64,000 nucleotides of DNA, taken from assembly GCF_000184745.1 (NCBI RefSeq), contig NC_014931.1, positions 5,766,001 to 5,830,000 on the forward strand, read 5' to 3'. The DNA is from Variovorax paradoxus EPS. Its GTDB lineage: Bacteria; Pseudomonadota; Gammaproteobacteria; Burkholderiales; Burkholderiaceae_C. Below are positions 17,747-27,003 of this stretch, one piece after another; the first letter of the stretch is position 1; each line of letters starts with the position of its first letter. A program made the translations under genes and the position numbers. The notes beneath the pieces were generated by a model, which ran no database searches, had not been told where the DNA came from, and saw only the letters and a list, made by a program, of their open reading frames with translations.

Positions 17747-18715
17747 TCACTGGCCCTTCCCCAACCCCAGCTTCTCAATAACCACCTTCTCCTTCACCAC
17801 CGTGTCCTGCGCGAACTTGGTGTATTGCGCCGAGCTCATGTAGTCCGGCAGCATGTCGTAGCGGCCGAGCGCGGCCACATAGCTCGGCTCTTCCATCGCC
17901 TGCTTGAACGCGTCGTGCAGCTTCTTCACCACCTCGGGCGACGTGCCCTTGGGTGCGCCGATGCCGAAGGGCGAGTTCTGCACCACGTCGTAGCCCAGCT
18001 CTTTCAGCGTCGGCGCATCGGGGAACTTGGCCAGGCGCTTCTCGCCCCAGGTGTTCAGCACGCGCAGCTTGCCGGCCTCGACTTGCGGTGCGAAGCCGGT
18101 GCTGTCGGCAGCAGCCATCAACTGCCCGCTGACCACCGCGAGCATCAGGTCGGCGCTGCCCTTGTAGGGCACGTGCTGCAGTTCGATGCCGGCCTTCTGC
18201 GCAATGATTTCCGTCGTGAGATGCGGGCTCGTCAGGTTGCCGGTGGAGCCATAGGTGAGCTTGCCGGGGTTGGCCTTGGCGTAGGCGACGAAGTCGGCCC
18301 AGGTCTTGAACGGGCTGTTGGCCGGCACCACGATGCCGAAGGCGTAGCCTGTGACGTTCAGGACGTAGGTAATGTCCTTGAGCGGGTCCCAGTTGATCTT
18401 GGTGGTGTAGCCGAGGCGGAACACGCCCAGCGGAATCTGCGCGACGGTGTAGCCGTCGGGCTGCGCGGTCTGCAGCGCCTGCGCGGGCAGTGTGCCGCCG
18501 GCGCCGGGCTTGTTGTCGACGATGACGGGCTGGCCGAGGATCTTGCTTGCGTTGTCGGCAAGCTGGCGCATCGTGATGTCGGTCGGGCCGCCCGCGGGGA
18601 AGGCGATGACCAGCTTGATCGGCTTGGCGGGGAAAGCCTGGGCAAGCGCCGCCAGCGGGGAAGCGAGGCCGCACGCGGCGAGCGTGGCGGCACAGAGAAG
18701 GGAACGGCGGGACAT
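17747..18715 (-). CDS. Bug/TctC-family tripartite tricarboxylate receptor protein
   Basis: A 322-residue periplasmic binding protein with a Sec signal (MSRRSLLCAATLAACGLASP, cleavage after ALA or AQA near 26). The mature part begins FPAKPIKLVIAFPAGGPTD and has DNKPGAGG and PDGYT, hallmarks of the Bug family. No TctA/TctB membrane partners are nearby, typical of orphan Bug receptors in Burkholderiales. It follows the acetylpolyamine-amidohydrolase-like gene after 96 bp on the same strand, so the ligand might relate to polyamine or amino-acid use. Confidence 0.9.
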   Translation of the reverse strand: MSRRSLLCAATLAACGLASPLAALAQAFPAKPIKLVIAFPAGGPTDITMRQLADNASKILGQPVIVDNKPGAGGTLPAQALQTAQPDGYTVAQIPLGVFRLGYTTKINWDPLKDITYVLNVTGYAFGIVVPANSPFKTWADFVAYAKANPGKLTYGSTGNLTSPHLTTEIIAQKAGIELQHVPYKGSADLMLAVVSGQLMAAADSTGFAPQVEAGKLRVLNTWGEKRLAKFPDAPTLKELGYDVVQNSPFGIGAPKGTSPEVVKKLHDAFKQAMEEPSYVAALGRYDMLPDYMSSAQYTKFAQDTVVKEKVVIEKLGLGKGQ

Positions 18716-18811
18716 GGCGGAGGCTCCTGAAAACTTGAAGAACCGCGGATTGGGCCTTGCCCTGCCCGATGCGGCAATCGGGGCTCACCCGATGGCTGTC
18801 GCCGACGTTCC

Positions 18812-19858
18812 TCAGCCGGCCGTCTGGCCGAAACCTTCGAGCACGTTCACCGTGTTGACGCCCACTTCGGCCACCGCATAACCGCCTTCGAACACGAACA
18901 CCGTCGGTAACCCCACTCGCGCGAGGTCTTCTCCCATGCGCAGGTAGTCGTCGCTCTTGAGCTTGAAGCCGGAGATCGGGTCGCCCTCGAAGGTGTCGAC
19001 GCCGAGCGAGACCACGAGCGCGCCGGCCTTCACTTTCGCGATGCCGTCGAGCGCCGTCTTGAGCGCGGCGCGCCACGCGGTGAAGTCGGTGCCGCGCGGC
19101 AGCGGCAGGTTGTGGTTGAAGCCCTCGCCTTTGCCGGCGCCCCGCTCGTCGGCGTGGCCGAGGTAGTACGGGTAGTCGGTGAACGGATCGCCGTGCAGGC
19201 TGGCGAAGTGCACGTCGCTGCGGTCATAGAAGATGGCCTGCGTGCCGTTGCCGTGGTGGTAGTCGACATCGAGCACCGCGACGCGCTCGACGCCCGCATC
19301 GCGCAGCGCCTGCGCAGCCACGGCGGCGTTGTTGACGAAGCAGTAGCCGCCGAAGAAATCGACGCCTGCGTGATGGCCCGGAGGCCGCGTCAGCGCGAAG
19401 GCTGAGCGCTGGCCGGCGAGGACGCGCTGCGTCGCGGTCCACGCGCACGCCGCGCCCTGTCGCGCGGCGGCCCAGCTGCCGGCCGTGAGCGGCGTGCCCG
19501 CATCGAAGGAGAACAGCCCCAGGCGCGCCGGAAAGCTCTGCGGCAACACGTCGGTGCGCATGCCGCGCGTAGGCCAGTACGACGGGAGCGCGTCGCGCGA
19601 TGCATTCGCCGGATCGAGCGCCACCCACTCGTCCCACGCACCGGCGATGAAGTCCAGGTAGTGCGGCGCATGCACCTTCGCAAGCAGCGCATCGTCGATC
19701 GCATCGGGCGCCTGCAGCGGGCCGAGGCCGCGCCGCTCCAGCTCATGCTTCACATGGTCGACGCGGGCCGGCACCTCGAAGCAAGGCACCAGCTCGCCGC
19801 GGAACATTTCGACTTTGCCCTGGTGCAGTGCGTGCTGGTCGTTGTAGATGGTGAGCAT
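18812..19858 (-). CDS. histone-deacetylase-superfamily protein, acetylpolyamine amidohydrolase-like
   Basis: A 348-residue zinc amidohydrolase. Active-site motifs are RPPGHHAG (His-His charge relay), DVDYHHGNGTQ (zinc Asp and His) and a later Asp in LGVDTFEGDP. The length and N-terminus (YNDQHALHQGKVE) fit bacterial acetylpolyamine amidohydrolases rather than AcuC. It would deacetylate acetylputrescine-like substrates in the cytosol. It lies between an ornithine-cyclodeaminase-like gene and a Bug receptor on the same strand, suggesting a polyamine/ornithine theme. Substrate specificity is inferred. Confidence 0.85.
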   Translation of the reverse strand: MLTIYNDQHALHQGKVEMFRGELVPCFEVPARVDHVKHELERRGLGPLQAPDAIDDALLAKVHAPHYLDFIAGAWDEWVALDPANASRDALPSYWPTRGMRTDVLPQSFPARLGLFSFDAGTPLTAGSWAAARQGAACAWTATQRVLAGQRSAFALTRPPGHHAGVDFFGGYCFVNNAAVAAQALRDAGVERVAVLDVDYHHGNGTQAIFYDRSDVHFASLHGDPFTDYPYYLGHADERGAGKGEGFNHNLPLPRGTDFTAWRAALKTALDGIAKVKAGALVVSLGVDTFEGDPISGFKLKSDDYLRMGEDLARVGLPTVFVFEGGYAVAEVGVNTVNVLEGFGQTAG

Positions 19859-19903
19859 GAAAAAAGAAGAAGAAAACAGGGTCGGCGTTGCGGATGCGGC
19901 CGA

Positions 19904-20953
19904 TCATGCCGCACGCCGCAGCACCGCCCGGCGCCTGCCGGACGCGGTGAGCCCGAACAGGTCCTTCGGGTCGTCGAGTTCGGGCACCAGCGCGATCTTC
20001 TGGCCGATGCCGCGCTCGATGGCCAACTGGTGGATGTAGCGCAGCGCGGTGTAGTCCTCCAGCGCGAAGCCGACCGAATCGAACACCGTGACCTGCCCGA
20101 CTGTCTCGCGCCCGGGCACTTCGCCGAGCAGCACTTTCCAGAGTTCGTGCACCGGGAAATCGGCCGCCAGTTGCTGTATCTCGCCCTCGACGCGGGTCTG
20201 CGCCTCGTATTCCACGAACACGCGCGCGCGGCGCAGCACGTCGGGGTGCAGCTCGGTCTTGCCGGGCGAATCGCCGCCGACGGCGTTGATGTGCATGCCG
20301 GGCTCGATCATCCCGGGCGTAAGCACCGTTGCGTGGCCCTGGCAGGCGGTGATGGTGGTGACGATGTCGGCGCCGCGCACCGCTTCGGCCACCGAACGGG
20401 CGCGCACGATCTCCAGCGGCGTGCAGGCCGAGAGATGCCGCACCAGCTTGTCGGTGGCGTGCGGGTCGGTGTCGAACACGCGCACTTCCTCGATGCCCAG
20501 CAGCGCGTGGAAGGCCAGCGCCTGGAACTCGCTCTGCGAGCCGTTGCCGATCAGCGCGAGGCTGCGCGAATCGGGCCGCGCCAGGGCCTTTGCCGCCATC
20601 GCCGAGGTGGCCGCCGTGCGCAGCGCGGTGGTGAGCGTGAGCTCGGACAGCAGCACCGGATAGCCGGTGTCGACCTCTGCCAATACACCGAAGGCCATGA
20701 CGGTCGGCAGCCCGACCGAGGTGTTGTGCGGATGCCCGTTGACGTACTTGAAGGCGTAGGCGCCGTCGTCGGCCACCGGCATCAGTTCGATCACGCCGAG
20801 GTGCGAGTGGCTCGCGACGCGCGCCTTCTTGTCGAACTCGCGCCAGCGCAGGAAATCGTCGCGCAGCGCGTCGGCCAGCGCCTCGAGGAATTGCGGAACG
20901 CCGGTTTCATCCACCAGGCGAACCAGGCTGTGGACATCGATGAAGCGGGTCAT
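19904..20953 (-). CDS. ornithine cyclodeaminase / mu-crystallin family protein
   Basis: A 349-residue NAD(P)-dependent enzyme. The Rossmann motif appears as LALIGNGSQSEFQALAF, with KYVNGHP in the N-terminal substrate-binding part and AVGGDSPGKTELHPDVL further on. True ornithine cyclodeaminases convert ornithine to proline and ammonia; relatives act on other amino acids or imines, so the exact reaction is open. The start at 20953 (MTRFIDVHSLV) is taken over an extension of nine residues. It is the first of three minus-strand genes likely transcribed together. Confidence 0.85.
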   Translation of the reverse strand: MTRFIDVHSLVRLVDETGVPQFLEALADALRDDFLRWREFDKKARVASHSHLGVIELMPVADDGAYAFKYVNGHPHNTSVGLPTVMAFGVLAEVDTGYPVLLSELTLTTALRTAATSAMAAKALARPDSRSLALIGNGSQSEFQALAFHALLGIEEVRVFDTDPHATDKLVRHLSACTPLEIVRARSVAEAVRGADIVTTITACQGHATVLTPGMIEPGMHINAVGGDSPGKTELHPDVLRRARVFVEYEAQTRVEGEIQQLAADFPVHELWKVLLGEVPGRETVGQVTVFDSVGFALEDYTALRYIHQLAIERGIGQKIALVPELDDPKDLFGLTASGRRRAVLRRAA

Positions 20954-21070
20954 GGCATGGCTCCTTGCGTAGCCCGGCACGGCGCTTCATCCCTTCGCAT
21001 GTCGACTCCACCATGGCTGATTCAGGATGCGCCTGCGCCAAGGGTTCGAGTCATTCTGCGCCTGCCTGCA

Positions 21071-24000
21071 TCACCGCGCCAGTACCGGTGCCAATGCCAC
21101 GCCGGTGTGAGTACCCAAACGCACGACCTCTTCCGGTGGCGCCGCAGCAACGATGCGCCCACCGGCGTTTCCGCCCTCCGGCCCGAGGTCGATGATCCAG
21201 TCGGCTTCGGCGATCAGGTCGAGGTCGTGCTCGATCACCACCACGCTGTGGCCGCCGTTCACCAGCCGGTGCAGCACGTGGATCAGCTTCTCGACGTCGG
21301 CCATGTGCAGGCCCACCGTCGGTTCGTCGAGCACGTACAGCGTGTGCGGCGCCTTCTGGCCGCGGCGGGTGATGTCGTCGCGCACCTTGCTCAGTTCGGT
21401 CACCAGCTTGATCCGCTGCGCCTCGCCGCCCGAGAGCGTGGGCGAGGGTTGCCCCAGCGTGAGGTAACCGAGCCCCACGTCCTTCAGCAACTGCAGCGGA
21501 TGGCTGATGTTGGGCATAGCCGAGAAGAACTCGACCGCCTCGTCCACTTCCATCTTCAGCACGTCGCCGATGCTCTTGCCGCGCCAGCTCACGGCCAGCG
21601 TCTCGGGGTTGAAGCGCGCACCGTGGCACACCTCGCAAGGTACCTTCACATCGGGCAGGAAGCTCATCTCGATGGTGCGCACGCCCGCGCCTTCGCAGCC
21701 TGGGCAGCGGCCTTCACCGGTGTTGAAGCTGAAGCGCGCCGGGCCGTAGCCGCGCGCCTTGGCTTCGAGCGTGTCGGCGAAGAGCTTGCGGATGGTGTCC
21801 CAGAAGCCGATGTAGGTGGCCGGGCAGCTGCGCGGCGTCTTGCCGATGGGTGTCTGATCGACCTCGAGCACGCGGTCGATGGTCTCGTACCCCTCGACCT
21901 TGCTGCAGCCGGACCAGGCCGCGCGCTTGCCCGCGGCATCGGCGTCGCGGCCGGCCTTGGTCATGCGCTGGATCACGATGCCCTGCACGCTGGCCAGCAG
22001 CACGTCGCGCGCGAGCGTCGACTTGCCCGAGCCGCTGACGCCCGTCACCACCACGAGGCGGTGCAGCGGCAGCGTGGCGGTCACGTCCTGCAGGTTGTGC
22101 AGGTCGGCGCCGTGCACGGTGAGCCAGTTGCCGCTGTCTTCGGCCTTCGGGTCTGGCGACGGAATCAAGCGCCGCGCCTGCAGCGGATGCCTGATGGCGT
22201 CGCGCAGGTACCGTCCAGTCTGCGAATCGCCCGCCGCCTCGATGTCGGCCACCGAGCCTTCGGCCACGAGCCGTCCGCCGCGCTTGCCGGCGCTCGGACC
22301 GATGTCGATGATGTGGTCGGCGCGGCGGATGGTGTCTTCGTCGTGCTCCACCACCACCAGCGTGTTGCCCTTTTCGCCGAGCTTGTGCAGCGCGTTCAGC
22401 AGGATCTGGTTGTCGCGCGCATGCAGGCCGATGGTCGGCTCGTCGAGCACGTAGCACACGCCCTGCAGGTTGCTGCCGAGCTGCGCCGCGAGGCGAATGC
22501 GCTGCGCCTCGCCGCCGGAGAGCGTGGGTGCGCCACGGTCGAGCGTGAGATACCCCAGCCCCACTTCCTCGAGGAATTCGAGCCGGCTCTTGATCTCGGG
22601 CACGAGGTCGCGTGCGATCTCGGCTTCTCGGCCGGTGAGCGCGAGCCCCTCGAACCACTGCCGCACCTCGGTCACGCTCATGCGCGCGAGCTCGGTGATG
22701 CCGATGCCGCCCGTGCCGTCGGCCTGAGCGGCGCCGAAGCTCACCGCGCGCGCCGTGGCATTGAGCCGCGTGCCCTCGCAGGTCGGGCAGGCGGTGTCGG
22801 CGAGGTCCTCGATCTCGGGCTCCGCGAAGGTTTGTTCGCGGCCCTTGTTGTCGTCGTCGCGGATCGAATCGTCGAAGACCTTGCGCTGGTCCTTGCTGAG
22901 CTTGACGCCCGTGCCCACGCAGTCGGGGCACCAGCCGTGCTTGCTGTTGTAGCTGAAGAGGCGCGGGTCGAGTTCGGCGTAGCTGGTGCTGCAGACCGGG
23001 CAGGCGCGCAGTGTGGAGAACACGTTGACGCGGCCGATGCCGGCCGCCGACACGCCGGCCATCATCGCGGCCTTCAGGCCGTCGAGATCGCTCAGCACAT
23101 GCACCACGCCCTTGCCATGTTCGAGCGCCTTGGTGAGCGCCTCGCGCAATTCGGTTTCCTTCGAAGGCAACACGTCGAGGCTCGCCACGGGCAGCTCGAT
23201 GCTGTGTTCCTTGAAGCGGTCGATGCGCGGGAAGCCGGTGGTCGGCAGGAAGTCGCCGTCCACGCGCAGGTGCGTGAAGCCGCGCGGCCGCGCCCAGTCG
23301 GCCAGCTCGGTGTAGACGCCCTTTCGGTTGCTCACCAGCGGCGCGAGCAGGCCGATGTGCTGGCCCTTGAAGTTGCGCATGAGCTGCGCGGCGATGCTGT
23401 CGGGCGTCTGCGGCTGCACAGCCGCACCGTCGTGCGTGCAGTGCTGGATGCCCAGCTTCACGTACAGCAGGCGCAGGAAGTGCCACACCTCGGTGGTCGT
23501 GCCCACCGTGCTCTTGCGGCCACCGCGCGAGAGGCGCTGCTCGATGGCCACGGTCGGCGGAATGCCGTAGACCGCATCCACCTCGGGGCGCCCTGCCGGC
23601 TGCACGATGCTGCGCGCATACGCGTTGAGCGATTCGAGGTAGCGGCGCTGCCCTTCGTTGAAAAGAATGTCGAAGGCCAGCGTCGACTTGCCCGAGCCGC
23701 TCACGCCCGTCACCACGCTGAACTTGCCGCGCGGAATATCGACGCTGAGGTTCTTCAGGTTGTGCTCGCGCGCATTCACGATTTCGATGGCGTTGCTGCC
23801 GGGCGCCGTCTTCGCGTTCGCGATGTAGCGACGGGCGGCGCGTTCGGCCACCTTGTAGGCCTCGGGGCCGATCGCCAGTTCGTAGTCGGCCAGCGCCGCG
23901 CCGGTGAGCGAGGCGCGGTTCTCGCGCAACTGCTCGGGCGTGCCCTCGGCCACCACCTGGCCGCCGCCCTCGCCGCCTTCGGGGCCGAGGTCGATGCACC

Positions 24001-26824
24001 AGTCGCTCGCGCGAATCACGTCGAGGTTGTGCTCGATCACGATCAGCGAATGGCCGGCATCGAGCAACTTGCGCAGCGCGCGCATCAGGCGCGCGATGTC
24101 GTCGAAGTGCAGGCCGGTGGTCGGCTCGTCGAACAGGAACAGCGTGCCCCTTCGCGCGACCGATTGCTTGCTAGCGGTCGCGCTCTTCGCGGCTTCGGCA
24201 AGGAAGCCCGCGAGCTTCAGGCGCTGCGCTTCGCCGCCCGACAGCGTGGGCACCGGCTGGCCGAGCTTGACGTAGTCCAGGCCCACGTCGGAAATCGGCT
24301 GCAGCACGCGCAGCACGTCGCGGTCGGCCTCGAACACTGCCGCTGCCTCGGCCACGGTGAGGTCGAGCACGTCAGCCACGTTGTAGCTCTTGCCCTTGCG
24401 CTCGATCTTCACTTCGAGGATTTCAGGCCGGTAGCGCTTGCCGTCGCAGTCGGGGCAGCGCAGGTACACGTCCGACAGGAACTGCATCTCGACGTGTTCG
24501 AAGCCCGAGCCGCCGCAGGTCGGGCAGCGCCCGTCGCCGGAGTTGAAGCTGAACTTGCTCGCGGTGTAGCCGCGCTGGCGCGAGAGCGCCGCGGTGGCGA
24601 AGATCTCGCGGATCGCGTCCCACGCGCCCACGTAGCTCGCGGGGTTGGAGCGCGCGGTCTTGCCGATGGGCGACTGGTCGACGAAGACCACGTCGCCCAG
24701 GTGATCGGCGCCCAGCAACCGGTCGTGCGCGCCCGGCGTTTCGGTCGCCTTGCCGAAGTGGCGCATGAGCGCGGGCGCCAGCACGTCCTGAATCAGCGTC
24801 GACTTGCCCGATCCGCTGACGCCGGTGACACACACCAGCCGCGCGAGCGGAAATTCGACCGTCACGTTCTGCAGGTTGTGCTCGCGCACGCCTTCCAGGA
24901 TGAGCCGGTGCGTGTTCTCGCTCACGAGGCGCTTGAAGCCCATGCCGATCTTCTTGCGGCCGCCCAGGTACTGGCCGGTGAGGGTGTCGGCGTCGCGCAG
25001 TTGGTCCGTCGTGCCGTCGAACACGATCTGCCCGCCGCGGATGCCGGGGCCGGGGCCCATGTCGATCACGCGGTCGGCCGCGAGCATCACGGCCGGGTCG
25101 TGCTCGACCACCACCAGCGTGTTGCCCGCATCCCGCAGGCGCAGCATGGCTTCGGTGATGCGGTTCATGTCGCGCGGATGCAGGCCGATGCTGGGCTCGT
25201 CGAGTACGAAGAGCGTGTTGACCAGCGAGGTGCCGAGCGCGGTCGTGAGGTTGATGCGCTGAACCTCACCGCCGCTCAAGGTGCGGCTCTGGCGGTCGAG
25301 CGTGAGATAGCCGATGCCCACGTCGTGCAGGTAGCGCAGGCGCGTGGTGATTTCCTCGAACAGCAGCTTCAGCGCCTGCGCCTCGCCTTCGCTCGCGGGG
25401 CTGCCGTTGCCGTGGTGCTCGACGCGGTCGAAGAACCTGCGCAGCCGCTCGATGGGCAACAGCATCAGGTCGTGCAGGCAAAGGCCGGGCAATGCTTCGA
25501 GCTGCGCGCGCGACCACTTCACGCCGGTCGGCATGAAGCGCTTTTCGGGCGGCAGCACCGCGTCGGCGTCTTCCTTGCTACCGATGCGCCAGAGCAGGCT
25601 GTCGAGCTTCAGGCGCGCGCCGCTGCAGACGGGGCATTGCGTGTAGCTGCGGTACTTGGACAAGAGCACGCGAATGTGCATCTTGTAGGCTTTGCTCTCC
25701 AGGTAGCCGAAGAAGCGGCGCACGCCATACCACTGCTTGTTCCAGTTGCCTTCCTTGTAGTTGGGCGTGCCCTCGATCACCCAGTGCTTCTGCTCGTCGG
25801 TGAGCTTGTTCCAGGGCGTGTCGCGCGGAATGCCTGCCGCCTCGGCGTGGCGCATGAGGTCGTCCTGCGCCTCTTTCCACGCGGGCGTCTGGATGGTCTT
25901 GATCGCGCCGGCGCGCAGCGTGAGCTTGTCGTTCGGGATCACGAGGCCGAGGTCGACGCCGATCACCCGGCCGAAGCCGCGGCAGGTCTCGCAGGCGCCG
26001 ACGGCCGAGTTGAACGAGAACATCGACGGGATCGGGTCGGTGTAGCGGATGTCGCTCTCGGGGCAGTGCAGGCCGGTGGAGAACTTCCAGACGTCGGTCG
26101 AGGCGTTTTCCTCAGCACCCGTCGCATGCACGGTCACACGACCGCTGCCGCGCTTGAGCGCCACTTCGATCGCCTCCACCACGCGCGAACGCTCGGCGCT
26201 GGAGATGCGGAAGCGGTCGGCCACCACGTCGAGCATCTTGCGCGGACCGGTGGGTGTCGCCACCTCGCGTTCGGACTGAACACGCGTGAATCCGCTGGCC
26301 GAGAGCCATTGCGTCACTTCTTCGGCCGACGTGCCGGCCGGCAGCTCGACCGGAAAGGTAATGACCAATCGCGGATCGCCCGCCGCAGCCGCGCGCTCGG
26401 CGATCTGCGCATAGATGCTGTCGGGCGAATCGTGGCGCACCGGCAGCGCGGTTTCGCGGTCGAAAAGCTGGGCCGCGCGGGCGTAGAGCAGCTTCAGGTG
26501 GTCGTTCAGCTCGGTCATCGTGCCGACCGTGGAGCGCGAGGAGCGCACCGGGTTGGTCTGGTCGATGGCGATGGCGGGCGGCACGCCCTCCACCTTGTCG
26601 ACGGCCGGCTTGTCCATGCGGTCCAGGAACTGCCGCGCGTAGGCGGAGAAGGTTTCCACATAACGCCGCTGGCCTTCGGCGTAGAGGGTGTCGAACACGA
26701 GGCTCGATTTGCCCGAGCCGCTGGGCCCGGTGACCACGGTCATCTCGCCTGTGCGGATGTCGAGGTCGAGGTTCTGGAGGTTGTGCTGGCGCGCGCCGCG
26801 AATCCGGATGGAGCCCTGTGTCAT
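21071..26824 (-). CDS. uvrA: double-length excinuclease ABC subunit UvrA (tandem fusion)
   Basis: Damage-recognition ATPase of nucleotide excision repair, here 1917 residues instead of about 940. It contains four Walker A motifs: GPSGSGKS near residue 33-40 and GVSGSGKS near 670, 1041 and 1598, four LSGGEAQR/LSGGEVQR signatures, and zinc-binding CxxC pairs in both halves (for example CPTCGGSGF, CPDCDGKRY, CPGCEGAGV, CEVCHGARF). So it is two UvrA-like units in one chain. Similar long UvrA proteins are known in Burkholderiales. The start at 26824 (MTQGSIRIRGARQHNL) matches ordinary UvrA N-termini; upstream in-frame residues are not conserved-looking. No frameshift or stop was seen across 5.7 kb. 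Confidence 0.95.
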   Translation of the reverse strand: MTQGSIRIRGARQHNLQNLDLDIRTGEMTVVTGPSGSGKSSLVFDTLYAEGQRRYVETFSAYARQFLDRMDKPAVDKVEGVPPAIAIDQTNPVRSSRSTVGTMTELNDHLKLLYARAAQLFDRETALPVRHDSPDSIYAQIAERAAAAGDPRLVITFPVELPAGTSAEEVTQWLSASGFTRVQSEREVATPTGPRKMLDVVADRFRISSAERSRVVEAIEVALKRGSGRVTVHATGAEENASTDVWKFSTGLHCPESDIRYTDPIPSMFSFNSAVGACETCRGFGRVIGVDLGLVIPNDKLTLRAGAIKTIQTPAWKEAQDDLMRHAEAAGIPRDTPWNKLTDEQKHWVIEGTPNYKEGNWNKQWYGVRRFFGYLESKAYKMHIRVLLSKYRSYTQCPVCSGARLKLDSLLWRIGSKEDADAVLPPEKRFMPTGVKWSRAQLEALPGLCLHDLMLLPIERLRRFFDRVEHHGNGSPASEGEAQALKLLFEEITTRLRYLHDVGIGYLTLDRQSRTLSGGEVQRINLTTALGTSLVNTLFVLDEPSIGLHPRDMNRITEAMLRLRDAGNTLVVVEHDPAVMLAADRVIDMGPGPGIRGGQIVFDGTTDQLRDADTLTGQYLGGRKKIGMGFKRLVSENTHRLILEGVREHNLQNVTVEFPLARLVCVTGVSGSGKSTLIQDVLAPALMRHFGKATETPGAHDRLLGADHLGDVVFVDQSPIGKTARSNPASYVGAWDAIREIFATAALSRQRGYTASKFSFNSGDGRCPTCGGSGFEHVEMQFLSDVYLRCPDCDGKRYRPEILEVKIERKGKSYNVADVLDLTVAEAAAVFEADRDVLRVLQPISDVGLDYVKLGQPVPTLSGGEAQRLKLAGFLAEAAKSATASKQSVARRGTLFLFDEPTTGLHFDDIARLMRALRKLLDAGHSLIVIEHNLDVIRASDWCIDLGPEGGEGGGQVVAEGTPEQLRENRASLTGAALADYELAIGPEAYKVAERAARRYIANAKTAPGSNAIEIVNAREHNLKNLSVDIPRGKFSVVTGVSGSGKSTLAFDILFNEGQRRYLESLNAYARSIVQPAGRPEVDAVYGIPPTVAIEQRLSRGGRKSTVGTTTEVWHFLRLLYVKLGIQHCTHDGAAVQPQTPDSIAAQLMRNFKGQHIGLLAPLVSNRKGVYTELADWARPRGFTHLRVDGDFLPTTGFPRIDRFKEHSIELPVASLDVLPSKETELREALTKALEHGKGVVHVLSDLDGLKAAMMAGVSAAGIGRVNVFSTLRACPVCSTSYAELDPRLFSYNSKHGWCPDCVGTGVKLSKDQRKVFDDSIRDDDNKGREQTFAEPEIEDLADTACPTCEGTRLNATARAVSFGAAQADGTGGIGITELARMSVTEVRQWFEGLALTGREAEIARDLVPEIKSRLEFLEEVGLGYLTLDRGAPTLSGGEAQRIRLAAQLGSNLQGVCYVLDEPTIGLHARDNQILLNALHKLGEKGNTLVVVEHDEDTIRRADHIIDIGPSAGKRGGRLVAEGSVADIEAAGDSQTGRYLRDAIRHPLQARRLIPSPDPKAEDSGNWLTVHGADLHNLQDVTATLPLHRLVVVTGVSGSGKSTLARDVLLASVQGIVIQRMTKAGRDADAAGKRAAWSGCSKVEGYETIDRVLEVDQTPIGKTPRSCPATYIGFWDTIRKLFADTLEAKARGYGPARFSFNTGEGRCPGCEGAGVRTIEMSFLPDVKVPCEVCHGARFNPETLAVSWRGKSIGDVLKMEVDEAVEFFSAMPNISHPLQLLKDVGLGYLTLGQPSPTLSGGEAQRIKLVTELSKVRDDITRRGQKAPHTLYVLDEPTVGLHMADVEKLIHVLHRLVNGGHSVVVIEHDLDLIAEADWIIDLGPEGGNAGGRIVAAAPPEEVVRLGTHTGVALAPVLAR

Positions 26825-26866
26825 GAGTGCCTTGGGGGGTGGGGCAAACATTCTAGGGAGTGGTCC

Positions 26867-26966
26867 GTGACGCATCCGTGCACTGCGTCACAAGGTCTGC
26901 GCTCGTGCAGGGGTTTGTCCGTATTCATCTGGAAGACACTTTCGGAAACAAATAGCACGTTTGTTT
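26867..26966. promoter_or_regulatory. two inverted repeats between uvrA and the binding-protein gene
   Basis: GTGACGCA (26867-26874) and TGCGTCAC (26884-26891) are perfect 8-bp inverted arms with a 9-bp spacer; AAACAAA (26946-26952) and TTTGTTT (26960-26966) are perfect 7-bp arms with a 7-bp spacer. No LexA-box consensus (CTGT...ACAG) was seen. They could be operators for uvrA or for the gene at 27004. Confidence 0.4.
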
Positions 26967-27003
26967 GCATTTAAACGAGAGACACCCTCGAAAGGCTTCC
27001 TTT

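Noticed and set aside
19661-26974. A 2437-codon open frame on the plus strand opposite uvrA
   Set aside because: It is a codon-bias shadow: in GC-rich genes the antisense frame often lacks stops. The translation is rich in Arg/His/Ala/Glu without domains, while the minus strand codes an unmistakable UvrA.
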